Shown here: positions 34,213 to 44,006 of the stretch, one piece after another
How positions within the stretch are numbered: the stretch's first letter is position 1
Layout of the letters: every line of letters starts with the position of its first letter
From: Blepharisma stoltei
Lineage: Eukaryota; Ciliophora; Heterotrichea; Heterotrichida; Blepharismidae
DNA: 64,000 nucleotides
Reading direction: 5' to 3'
Assembly (NCBI GenBank): GCA_914767885.1
Contig: CAJZBQ010000047.1
Span: 1,050,588 to 1,114,587 of the forward strand
Program-made: the position numbers and the translations under genes
The notes under the pieces: generated by a model
Database searches by the model: none
What the model was told of the DNA's origin: nothing
What the model saw: the letters and a program-made list of their open reading frames with translations, nothing else

Positions 34213-34270
34213 TAATGTCGAAAAAGTTCGAAAATTGAATTTTCTGACAATGTTGGCCAAGGTGGAAACC
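34213..34270. other. Small insertion, about 57 bp, imperfect direct repeats
   Basis: Compared with 28040-28070, extra bases lie between two imperfect copies of CCAAGG...GAAAC. Contains inverted repeat TTCGAAAATT/AATTTTC. Splits GVFWFFLDF; a 57-bp excision would leave a frameshift. Confidence 0.6.
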
Positions 34271-34501
34271 AAAAGACGCCATTTTTAGTACTGATGAAAT
34301 CGTTTATGTCTAAAGAAAGCATATTTCCTAGGTCGCCAATTAAAGCGCTAATAGAAGCGAGGTTAGGTCCCATTGATATCAACTGGAAAAACTCTATTAT
34401 CACTGTAGCCCCCATCATAAAATCTTCAATAGACATTTCCTGCTTTGTAATCAGTTGCTCCACTTTTATATTCCATCATTTTTCTCAGATATAAAATGTT
34501 A

Positions 34502-34668
34502 TATACTCTTTTGCATTTTTTTGGAAAAAGGGAGCCATGCGTGAATTTGGTGTTTGGTTAAATTTATTATGTGGGCTTAACAAGTATGCAGACTTTTAGG
34601 ATCATTTAATCCACACCTGGGAGTCATATTCTGCGCATAGACCTTTTTTACAAAAATGCATTAGAGTA
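34502..34668. other. TA-bounded IES, 167 bp, with TIR
   Basis: Terminal inverted repeat TACTCTTTTGCATT / AATGCATTAGAGTA. Excision gives STAIITFYI. Half of the same IES ends pseudogene paralogue 3. Confidence 0.82.
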
Positions 34669-34860
34669 TAATTGCCGTGCTTATGCCAACAGTAATAGAA
34701 ATGCCGAAAATTAAGTATCTTCCTTTGGTAAAAGTTCTTACTTTATCATCTGGGAAAGGGCAATTTCCATTTACAATTCTTAATAAACTAACAGTTGTGG
34801 TGTTATCTGGATATACGAGAGGCTTTATTATTTGAAGAAGTGTCGTTCCTAATGGTTTTA

Positions 34861-34948
34861 TATATTCTTATAATAATAAATGAGTATATTTTAAATTAAA
34901 AAATATCCAATTATTCATATAAAATTTTAAAGCATTCTTTATATTCGC
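34861..34948. other. TATA-bounded IES, 88 bp, shared site with paralogue 4
   Basis: Same insertion point and similar ends (TATAT-TCTTATAA; CGCTATA) as 29739-29808; interiors have diverged in length. Confidence 0.8.
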
Positions 34949-35238
34949 TATAAGCGCTGTCAATTATTGTAACATTTCCTGTGTTTTTATTTAAAACAGC
35001 ATTTTGCAAAATAATTAGGTCAACAACCCTATTATTCATCCCGTCTTCAATTTGCACTTTTCCTGAACATCCTCTGAAGCTTTGCTTTCTTATAGCTGTC
35101 ATTAATTTAGTTGCGTTAGTATAATCTTGCCCTCTATTTATCATGAAATCAATTGCCAAAGCTCCTAATAATAAAGAATCGTAATACGCACAAGGCTGAA
35201 CCAGATTGTCACTTTTGGCAATATTATACCTTTTTTCA

Positions 35239-35713
35239 AGTAAATCAGCCACCTTAAACTTAATTTACTTATAGAAAGTTCCCTGTATGTCCGTAGGCCA
35301 CTACTCACCTCCGCACAATACTCCGCTGCTTACTTTTTAGTCCCCAATTGATCTTCCAATGTGTTGCTTCTCAGGAATGAGGCTTAGATCGCTAGGCAGC
35401 GTCAACGGGGTTTACCTTCAGAAGTTTCGAAAATAAATTTTCTGGTCGGATTGTCGATTAAGATCGAACCTAAGCACAGGACGCACGCCTAAGAATTCTA
35501 TCTAATTTGCTTTCCCCACTCCAGCGAACTATCTCCCTCGGGGTAAAACGCATTTAAGCATAAATTCGGCTAATCTGACAATAGCTTCACCAATCAAAAC
35601 ATAGTCGGATACACATTTCAAAATGCTATTTTCCCTTTCACAATATTCCTGGCTTTCCTGATGAACCTACTGATGCGAAGAGGGCAGGCTAGCTCACCAC
35701 CATTGTAATTTTT
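35239..35713. mobile_element. SINE-like IES family 2 (TTTTCTGGTCGG core), 475 bp
   Basis: Flanked by imperfect 16-bp direct repeats AAGTAAATCAGCCACC / TAGTAAATTGACCACC. GC-rich body containing AAATTTTCTGGTCGGATTG near 35430. Precise removal restores GEMVVNLLEKRYN. Confidence 0.8.
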
Positions 35714-36795
35714 AGTAAATTGACCACCATTTCTCCAGTTTCTCCTGTATACCCTGGCTGTTCAAATGCAATTGAAGGTGTCCCAGCTTCTTTTGATTCA
35801 TCAAGATAAAGTGCAGAAGATGTGAACATAGAAGAAATAGTCCCTGGGTTTGCATAGTAAATAAGCAGATCGCCATTTCTCATGCCTAAGTCATGAAAAA
35901 CTTTTATGCCATCTGGAGCTGCATTAATAGGGACTGCATACACTATAAGTCTGGCGTTACAATTTATGGCTTCTTGAAAAATATGTGAGTAGTTTGCTTT
36001 TAGAGTGGCGTAATAAGTAGCTGTTGGAAAAGACCGTGACGCAGGGTCATTGAGAATATTTATTTTATATTTTTCTGCCTCAGTTAGAAAAGCAGTTACG
36101 AACTCTATAGAAAACGAGCTTTGTTGGTATATGAGAGCACAGCTTCTTCATCCAAGTGTGTAAAGGATTTTTACAGACATAGAAGCGATATAAACGCCAT
36201 TATAACTGACTCTTGCAAATAAGGGGTAATTGGAAATTGAAGAAAATGCATCAGAACCTATTCTTGAACCTATTTGTGGGACTTTGATGTTTAATTTATT
36301 AAATGTTGTGAAAATTCCGTTAAAGACGGCTGTGCTGCTGGGGGGAATATAAATAAGACCAATTTTAGTTATATTTTGCTTGAAACAGCTTAATTGGAAT
36401 GTTGCATTAACTGTTGTGCTGCCGCAATCAAAACTATTTCCTTGAATTGCAAAATTGTCAAGAATCCCTAATTCGTCTTTATTTATTAGAGAGATAGCTA
36501 AATTGCTGCCTGCAAATTCAATTGTGTTAAAAGGGTAGCTTTGAACTCCATTAGGATTATGAATCCCGCTATTTAAGCCTATTTCTAATACTTTTTTTTC
36601 TGATGAAGGTATTGCTTGTGAATTGCCAATAAAAGTGATATTATTAAAGCTTTGGTCAAATGCATCCCCAATAAATACCCTGCTTCCATTTTTTACATTC
36701 AGTAAGCTAAATGAATTTTCACAAAAATGATTAGGGCATAAGCTCTCAGCAGCTTGCCTTAATTCATATTGATCATTAAAGTCAGTTAAAATTCC

Positions 36796-37159
36796 TTGTA
36801 TTGAATAAAGAAAATGGTAAAGGGGACGGAATTAGACTCTTAGGTGCACCTCGTGATGGATTGCGAAAGATGCTCCTAGTAAGTGGAGTAGATCATCTAA
36901 AAGGGAAACAGCAGAGCAGGGAAGTTTTTGTCTTAAACGTTTTCCTGTCCATACCAGACGAGTTGAATAGGCTATTGAGGCATCCTTCAAACGGTGGCTC
37001 CCTTTAGTAGCTTATTCTTGGACGGTGGTTCAGGCCGGAAATCAAAAGGACCTTCCGTTTTTCCCCATTAGAACTCCGAGTTTATGAAGACTGGTTTTGG
37101 AGCCAAGATAAGGCGAAGGCTATTAGTTAACTCTATGTATGGCCAATATAATCTTAGCT
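36796..37159. mobile_element. SINE-like IES family 3 (GGTGGTTCAG core), 364 bp
   Basis: Flanked by direct repeat TTGTATTG. Shares TTTTCCTGTC, GGTGGTTCAG, AAAAGG-CGTTTTT and GAGCCAAGATAAG blocks with the element at 48463-48847. Removal restores QILFAIQGIL. Confidence 0.82.
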
Positions 37160-37504
37160 TTGTATTGCGAATAATATTTGATTTGCGATATACTCTTCTT
37201 TTGATTCAGAAGATACTTGGTCTTTAGGAGCAATGATTAATGACCCTTCAAGTGTCAAATTATAGCTACTTTCATGGCTCATTAAAACTGAGCTTCCTAA
37301 TCCCAATAGTTTTGCATTTTCTAAATTTTCTACTATTTTCCATGAAGTGTTGTCATCTGTAAATAAATAGTATAAATTTGTCCCTAGATTGAAAACTTCT
37401 TTGTTAATTATTTCTTCAATATCAGAGCTATTTTCTATTATGAAATATCTAAAAGAGTTCTCTAATAAATTATCAATCATGCTCTTTAGAAATCAATTTT
37501 CTTT

Positions 37505-37710
37505 ACTAAATACTCGAATTCTTTTAAAAATAGGAATATAAATAAAATTAATTTACATTTTAGTTTTTTTAATAATTAAGCCGCACACAGTAATTAAATC
37601 CACTACTATTATCATATTTATTATAAATAAATAGTGTCTATTAGCTAATTTTTTGATCGCTAGAAAGCAAAAAAATAGTTTTTATAATATTTTTTTTCTT
37701 GAGGTAAGTC
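37505..37710. other. Non-TA IES, 206 bp, receptor paralogue 5
   Basis: Same site and end sequences (GACTTACC...TTTAGT) as in paralogues 1 and 2; removal gives FFLSKENWF. Confidence 0.78.
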
Positions 37711-38131
37711 AGATAAAAAGAAAACGCCAGATGCTCAATTCAGATTTTTAAGGACATTTACAATTGCCTTTGAATAGTTGGCCTTTTCGAAAATTAATGA
37801 ATATGTTCATATATGGTAGCTTTCGTTAAAGTCATCAATAATAAAGTGAACAAATTCTAAATCTTCAGCCTGCTGAGATAATAAAAAATGGGTATTCCAA
37901 ATTCGATGTAAGATCAATTACTAATCATTTTTCATTATTGCTTTGAATTAGTTGATCTGAAAATTTTTCTTCAATCCATATTACTGAAATACTGCTTTCG
38001 GAAATAAGCTTTGAGCTCAAGATATTTTGAAGTTCATTTATCTTTAAGCTTTTGTCTGTGTTATATATGATCAAAATATCCAACGAATATGATATAACAA
38101 TTGATCGGATCAGAGTTAAAAAAAATATCAT

Positions 38132-39325
38132 TAAGAGCTTTGCTTGATTAATTAATTTATTATTCTCGGCATCATAAGGATATACATACACAATAGGGTT
38201 TTTTTAATAAAATTTAAGGGATTAAGTATAAATTATTGAAAAGAATTCTATGAAAATAATAATCAAAGTATTATGCAAAAGCTATTTAATAAGATGAGAA
38301 ATATTAAAGAAGTAATTAAGATGCCAAAACTTATAATTAAATTTATATAAAATAGCGTGCCTTTTTAGGGGTTTTACGATTTAAAGGCCCATAAGTTATT
38401 CAAGCTTGTAAATATATAAATTTTATATAGTGAATAATTTCCAAGAAGGGAAATTCTGTTTCATTTTTATAAGGGCAGCAAAAAATTTAATAAATGCGAA
38501 TAGAATTTCTATCAAAAAATAGAAGAATCTGAATTTAAAGTGAAATGGTCTTATACTTCGAAAAGAGGCTTTTATCACTACAATGAAAAAATAAAGTGGC
38601 TGAAAAAAATTTATTGCTTATAGAATTTAATAATTAGTAATCATTATCTGATTTAAATTACTTAGAATTAAGGCCACAAAAGCAGTTTATTACTTGAAAA
38701 AATAGAAATAAGCTTAGAAGTGATTGAAAGAAATTTCAAACATAATGATCAGATTTGAATAATACCTTAAAGGCAGACTAGGGGCCAGATCGAAATAATA
38801 ACGATGATGCTATTTTTATGATAATTTTATATTAGCCTGACAACCAGAGCTTAATAGCATTTCCAATAAAACGATTTTTGCCATTTTAGATTTGAATATT
38901 GCATCTGGCTGGCCCAAAAGGTAGTGCCACAGAGAGTTAAATCTTTTGATAATATAATAAAAATAAATGATTTATAAAGGTCTAATATATATCCTAAATA
39001 TAGTCTATTTATTTTCTAGTTAACTTCATTAATTTTATATTTTTAAGAAAATTATAATAGTAAATATGGCAAAAATATAGTTTTTTAACTGTGTAACTGA
39101 GAGAATGGTGTGCTTAATATATGCAATATTCGATTGCAACTTTTAGACATTATAAATTTATTATAAATGCTGCAATAATAAACTTATCTCTATAAAGACT
39201 ATATAGACAAAATTGTTTTATTATCTAAAAATGCACTTACTGAAAGAAGAGTTAACTATGGTGAAAGAAAAAGCTACCAATTTTATTTTATATTTAAATA
39301 TTCTAATTAAATAGGCCAACAATCA
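38132..39325. other. AT-rich spacer between receptor array and Rab cluster
   Basis: About 1.2 kb, no gene supported. Weak similarity to the array spacers (for example GGCTGGCCCAAAAGG near 38908 versus GGCTGGCTCAAAA near 25991). Confidence 0.5.
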
Positions 39326-39901
39326 ATGTTTGCTGCCTATTTGTTTAGAGGAATAATGATTGGAGATTCCCAAAGCGGAAAGTCAAGCTTGGCTCATAGA
39401 TTTCTGAGAAACAGGTTCATTGAAGAGCAAAAACCAACTATTGGTGTTGAATTTGCGTATAAAATTATAGGCGTTGATGGCATAGCGATAAAATTGCAAT
39501 TATGGGATACTGCAGGTAGAGAGGAGTTCAGAACAACAACTAGATCCTATTATAGATCCGTTGCAGCAATTATCTTTGTTTATGACGTTACAAGGAGAGA
39601 AAGCTTCGAACACCTAAACGCTAGGATTTCTGAAGCAATCCAAAATGCTCCAAGCACTGCTGTGGCAATTTTAGTTGGAAATAAAGTTGATAAAGAAGGG
39701 GAAAGAAATGTTTTATTTGAAGAAGGCCAAAAATTTGCAAGTGAACACCAAATGATTTATTTGGAAACTTCAGCTAAAACTGGATGGAATGTTGACAATA
39801 TATTTCACTTCGTTTCAGCAGAAATATTGGCGAGAATCAGAAATGGACTGATAGATGTAGAAAAAGAAGGTCCTGGAATCAAACTAAATGAGCAATATTA
39901 A
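39326..39901 (+). CDS. Rab-like small GTPase, 191 aa
   Basis: Rab/Ras-superfamily GTPase for vesicle traffic. P-loop GDSQSGKS, effector region PTIGVEF, switch II WDTAGREE, base-recognition GNKVDKE and ETSAKTG. Two deviations: Gln of the usual DTAGQE is Arg, which in Ras-type proteins tends to lower intrinsic hydrolysis, and there is no C-terminal Cys for prenylation (ends NEQY), so membrane attachment is unclear. No insertion and no TGA codon; the conserved Trp after HLNA is Arg here. ATG at 39326, TAA at 39899. Confidence 0.88.
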   Translation: MFAAYLFRGIMIGDSQSGKSSLAHRFLRNRFIEEQKPTIGVEFAYKIIGVDGIAIKLQLWDTAGREEFRTTTRSYYRSVAAIIFVYDVTRRESFEHLNARISEAIQNAPSTAVAILVGNKVDKEGERNVLFEEGQKFASEHQMIYLETSAKTGWNVDNIFHFVSAEILARIRNGLIDVEKEGPGIKLNEQY

Positions 39902-40045
39902 AAACTCACAAATGAAATAGTCGATATTGGCTGTTCAGCTAGAATTTTGATAGTAGCTAGTACTAAATAATATATTATAAAGCACATTGAGGGGACATTT
40001 CTTTGACTCAAAGATCATTAATTACTAGATTATTTATTTTTATTG

Positions 40046-40606
40046 ATGATTGATACATTCAAAGTGATCTTAATTGGGGATCCTTGCGTTGGAAAGTCAA
40101 ATTTATTTAAGAGATGCGTTGAGAACACATTCACAGAAGAATACCAAAAGACAATGGGCTGTAGTGTTAGTATGAAAACGATCAATATTAACGAAGAAGG
40201 GATAAAATTTCAATTGTGGGATACTCTTGGGGGATTTGCGATAAAACATACATTCCAATTACTAGAACCTACTTCGGACGTACGACAGCAGCATTGATAA
40301 TTTACGACGTCACAAAAAGAGAGAGCTTTGAACATTTGGATTTTTAGATTTATGAAATAATGGCTCATGGTCCTCGGAGATGCTATAAAAGTCTTGGTTG
40401 GAAATAAAGTTGATAAAGAAGTGGAAAGAGAAGTTTTATTTGAAGAAGGCCAAAAATTTGCAAATGATTGCCAAATGATTTATCTGGAAACATCAGCTAA
40501 AACAGGGTTGAATGTTGAGAATTTGTTTAATTTTATTGCTGCAGAAATTTTGACCAGAATCAGAAATGGGCAATTAGACATAGAGGCTTATAGTAATCAA
40601 GGCTAA
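40046..40606 (+). pseudogene. Rab-like GTPase pseudogene
   Basis: P-loop GDPCVGKS and WDTLGG are in one frame; then TRTYFGRTTAALIIYDVTKR in a second, followed by TAG at the position of the conserved Trp (HLDF-stop-IYE), and GNKVDKEVER...ETSAKTG in a third. At least two frameshifts plus a nonsense codon. Confidence 0.8.
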
Positions 40607-41480
40607 AATAATAACTAATAAAAAATTATAATATCAGAGCAATTAAAGTAAAGTTAAGGTCTTAGGTAAATCTATAATCTTAATTGACAGCAAGTACACT
40701 GGAGGGTTTATCCACTTCGTGACACTTCCTCTCGGAGACTTTAAAGATTAAAAGGACTTGCCTTGCAAGTTGCCTCTGACATCACCTTGCTACTTCTCCA
40801 GACATTGATTACATGGGCAGAAATAAAAAAAATAAATTATTAGGCATCAGTCTAAAAAATAATCTGATCAAAAGTGGTCAAATTGTGCAGTTTCAACTGA
40901 AATCCCATCTGAGGTAGCATTGAAAAAAGCAATTGCGTCATTAAAATAGTATATAAGTTATTTAACAAAATTGCTTCAAATTAGTGATATGATAACAAAT
41001 CTGCCTTTATCCTGCTGATAGAATTTAAATAATTTTCGAAATTGGCAATTATTTATAAGCCATTATAAGTTTTTAACAAAAACTTCTTTAAATTTGAAGT
41101 GTGATAATAGATATGTTTTATTTCTTTAAGAATTTAAAAGATTTTAAATTTATTATAATTCCATAAATGCAGTGATTTATTAAATTAGAAAAAAATAAGC
41201 CTGAAAATATTTAGGATAATTGCTAATAGTGCCCTGCAGTCAATGGAGCTGGTAAGTAATAATACATTTTTCTAAATATATTAAGGGGATATATTCCTAT
41301 ATTAGGTATCAGTTTGCTAGATTAATGCTTATTGATTAAAATTTGAAGATTTTACTATATTTTTCTTTAAACTTAGTAGTGTATCAATTGCTAAAGTTTA
41401 TTTAATTTCATTATAAATGCTTTTATGAGTTTATGAATGTAAAAGCAGCTTCAATCCTCTATCGATATTAATTGTCATAA
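40607..41480. other. Spacer with a GC-richer patch; inverted-repeat arm begins
   Basis: No gene. A GC-richer patch at about 40675-40815 (CACTGGAGGGTTTATCC, CATCACCTTG) resembles fragments near 52140 and may be a truncated SINE-like element. From about 41155 the sequence is repeated, inverted, at 59445 and leftwards. Confidence 0.45.
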
Positions 41481-42504
41481 ATGCCATGTGGCTATATATT
41501 TAAAGCGGTCTTGATCGGGGATTGCCAAGTTGGAAAATCAAATATCCTTCTTAGATATACAAAGAATGAATTCAAAGAGATATATGATATGAACATAGGT
41601 GTTAAATTTGGAGCGAAGAGTTTCAATAATAATGGAGTAGCAATTCAATTGTGGGATACTTCAGGTCATGAGTCATCTATATCAATTGTTAGGACTTTTT
41701 GATCATTTGTTGCAGCTGAAATCTTTGTTTATGATGTCACAAATAGAGAAAGCTTTGATCATTTAGAGGGCTGAGTCTCTGATGTAACTCTTGGTGCTCC
41801 TAGAAAGGACGTAGGAGTTATAGTAGGTAATAAAATTGATAAAGTAGGAGAAAGAAAAGTTTTATTTGAAGAAGGCCAAAAATTTGCAAATGACCACCAA
41901 ATGATTTATTTGGAAACTTCAGCTAAAACAGGATGGAATGTTGAGAATTTGTTTAATTTTGTTTCTGTTCAAATTTTAACAAAGTTAAGAAATGGGCTGA
42001 TAAGCATAGAGAATACAAAAACTGGGATTGTATTCCGAAATAAGTTGGAGAGCAATTAAATAAATTTAGAACTTCAAACATATTAATATAAACATTAGAT
42101 GCCTTATAAGAATTTAATGAAAGAAGGTATCTTTTCAAATGGATAATTTTTCCAGGATTTAAGGAGCTCAGCAAACTGGAACTACTTTTCTTCAATACTC
42201 CAAGCTTTACAATCAGACAGATATGCCTAGTTTATACGATAGAATGGCTGGCCAGTTAGAATAAAGGCTTATGGAACTAATTTGCATAGACTGTATGAGT
42301 CTTATTTAGTTCAAAGTTAGCAGATATATATTACTTTTATTGAGATATGTAAAGCTCAGATAAATTAACCAAGTATTTATATCTCAGCATTTTTTATAAT
42401 TGATCCTTATAATCTTCCAACATCAGCACAGCGAATTATAAGGATCGGGGTTCTAATTTCTCCAATTCTATACGCCCACAAGCTTATAACAGAAAAGTTC
42501 TTGT
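41155..42504. repeat. Left arm of large inverted repeat
   Basis: Matches the reverse complement of 57316-59445, including the whole Rab gene, its leader (for example TTTGCTAGATTA, CTGCAGTCAA) and 3' flank (CTTTACAATCAGACAGAT; GAATTATAAGGATC). The match ends at 42504, where transhydrogenase-like sequence starts. Confidence 0.85.
41481..42059 (+). CDS. Rab-like small GTPase, 192 aa
   Basis: P-loop GDCQVGKS, WDTSGHE, IFVYDVTNRESFDHLEGW, VGNKIDKVGER and YLETSAKTGWN. Needs TGA as Trp at 41700-41702 and 41773-41775; the second is the conserved Trp of Rab helix 3, strong evidence for the code. Switch II Gln is His. No prenylatable Cys at the end (NKLESN). Lies in the left inverted-repeat arm; its twin is at 59218 on the other strand. 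TAA at 42057. Confidence 0.85.
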
Positions 42505-43470
42505 ACAAGCGGCTATGCATAAGATATTAATCACATGCCGCCCCCATCCTAGTATTATTAAAGGCTGGCTTCTTATGAATCCTTCTAATTTTCCCCATGA
42601 AACAACTGATCCTGTAAAAATGACAGCTCCAATAAAGACTCCAAGGTTTGTCTCAATTCTTGCTAAGTTGTCCTGATCAGTGTGAAGCAAATAGTGGCCA
42701 AATGATACAAGAGTGGCAGCGAGGCTGACAAAACTGTGAAGCGCTGCTACCATTTGTGACATGTTAATCATCTCGACTCGAAGGGCCATAGCACAGCCTA
42801 GGATACCACCTGATACAAACATAACAAAGAATATAGCAAATTGATAATCAAAATCATCAACAAAAAAGGTAGCTATAATGGCTAAGGTCATTGCGATTAT
42901 TCCTAGCTCGTTAGTTACAAAGCGACAACTAGTGACGTCACCAAGCCATCTTGGAATATGTGGTCAGCCACACACCCAAACCTTCTATGAGGCTAGTCGC
43001 CAGATAAATCGCCGCACATCTCACCCGGCGCGTTGCCGTCGCTCGCTCCGACTCAGCTCCTGCGCGTGTTCCGCCTAAGGGTCATCCTCCCGTGGGGACG
43101 TGCTGAGAGGTAAAACTCCGAGTGTCTTGAATGCACTGAGGAGCCGTGGCTTTGGTTATCTCCAAAGTTAAACGGCTGTTGCTGTGCAGAAGTTCTCAAG
43201 AGAAAACCCAACCCCATAAATAAAATTCATGAGGGAGAGAAAATTGGCAGAGCCAATTTCTCTCGAACCGAATGCCATTTTATTTATTAGCTCGTTAGTT
43301 ACAATTTTTTTTTTGTTGTTGAGAAACTTATGAATAGGAAAAAATTATTTTTTAATAATTTCCTCTTTTGGCTGTTTTTTGATTGCTGATTCCTCCAAGG
43401 GAAAGGATGAAGAATATTGCACAGACTATGTATGTTCCTGTTACGAAGTCATCTATTTTTATACTCTGTA
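42484..43470 (-). pseudogene. Fragment of proton-translocating NAD(P) transhydrogenase, beta (PntB) membrane domain
   Basis: Two pieces of the PntB N-terminal membrane domain: TGTYIVCAIFFILSLGGISNQKTAKRGN (within 43340-43450) and LGIIAMTLAIIATFF...MALRVEMINMSQMVAALHSF...LGVFIGAVIFTGSVVSWGKL ending at GRHVIN. Function in the intact enzyme is proton-coupled hydride transfer between NADH and NADP+. Here there is no start (in-frame TAA upstream) and the C-terminal side stops at 42504, exactly where the inverted-repeat arm begins; no NADP-binding domain follows. The pieces are separated by an IES-like segment that itself holds a SINE-like insertion. Confidence 0.75.
42904..43287. mobile_element. 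SINE-like element with 17-bp direct repeats, 384 bp
   Basis: Flanked by perfect repeat TAGCTCGTTAGTTACAA. Very GC-rich for this genome (CGCCGCACATCTCACCCGGCG near 43010). Its right end is a 72-bp hairpin (43216-43287) bounded by ATAAATAAAAT / ATTTTATTTAT, closely like the one at 46181-46253. Confidence 0.85.
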
Positions 43471-43479
43471 AATTGAATT

Positions 43480-44006
43480 CGATGAAAAATAATTAGAATT
43501 GGCTTTTATAGAGAATGCAAGATTTCTTAAAAATCGGTATACAATTATGATATTGACTAGATAAGAAATTTATCCGTTTTATGCGAGATCGCCTCTATAT
43601 GAGGACAAATTTTGTGATAATTGGGTAAAAAATCTATCAAATCTGATTATGATATTTCGATTATTGTGACAGATAGGCTCAAATTAAAACTGATTTGGAT
43701 AATTTACATTGCTTAAAGACTCATCTCTAAAGCAGAAACAATTTTGGGAATCAAGGCTTGTGCTTTGGCTTATTTTTCATGAATTTTTAAAAATAATATT
43801 TATAATTAAACAAAAATGCTTTCAAGCTTATCATATATTTAGTTTATCACAAATGCAAAAGTTAAGCCTTAAAATTTTGAGTTAAGTATAAATTTCATAA
43901 CTATGAAAATCTGATATATTATATATAAGAAAATATTAATCTGAGCATAAGAAAATAATATGATAATTAAATGCAGCCTAAATAGCAACCATTATTATTA
44001 ATTAAA
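43480..44006. other. AT-rich spacer
   Basis: No gene or repeat recognised between the transhydrogenase fragment and the USP gene. Confidence 0.4.

Larger units (their letters stand above)
32768..38131 (-). pseudogene. Receptor paralogue 5, heavily interrupted, probably non-functional
   Basis: Full-length receptor copy with seven insertions: 33337-33941, about 34213-34270, 34502-34668, 34861-34948, 35239-35713, 36796-37159 and 37505-37710. After removal most of the protein reads through, including the long open stretch 36160-36800 (second module with YPLFARVSYNGVYIAS). Two problems remain: an extra G near 37895 shifts the frame between VIDLTSNL and the AED segment, and the roughly 57-bp insert near 34213 restores the frame only if 56 or 59 bases are removed. 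C terminus reads KLSENRLS with TAA at 32768. Likely ATG at 38131 (MIFFLTLIRSIVIS). Could still be functional if the G is a sequence error. Confidence 0.7.

Noticed and set aside
42905-42920. A 16-nt GTAAC...CTAG segment on the minus strand that looks like a heterotrich mini-intron
   Set aside because: Splicing it would delete the conserved Leu-Gly of LGIIAM in the transhydrogenase; the segment is part of the 17-bp target duplication.
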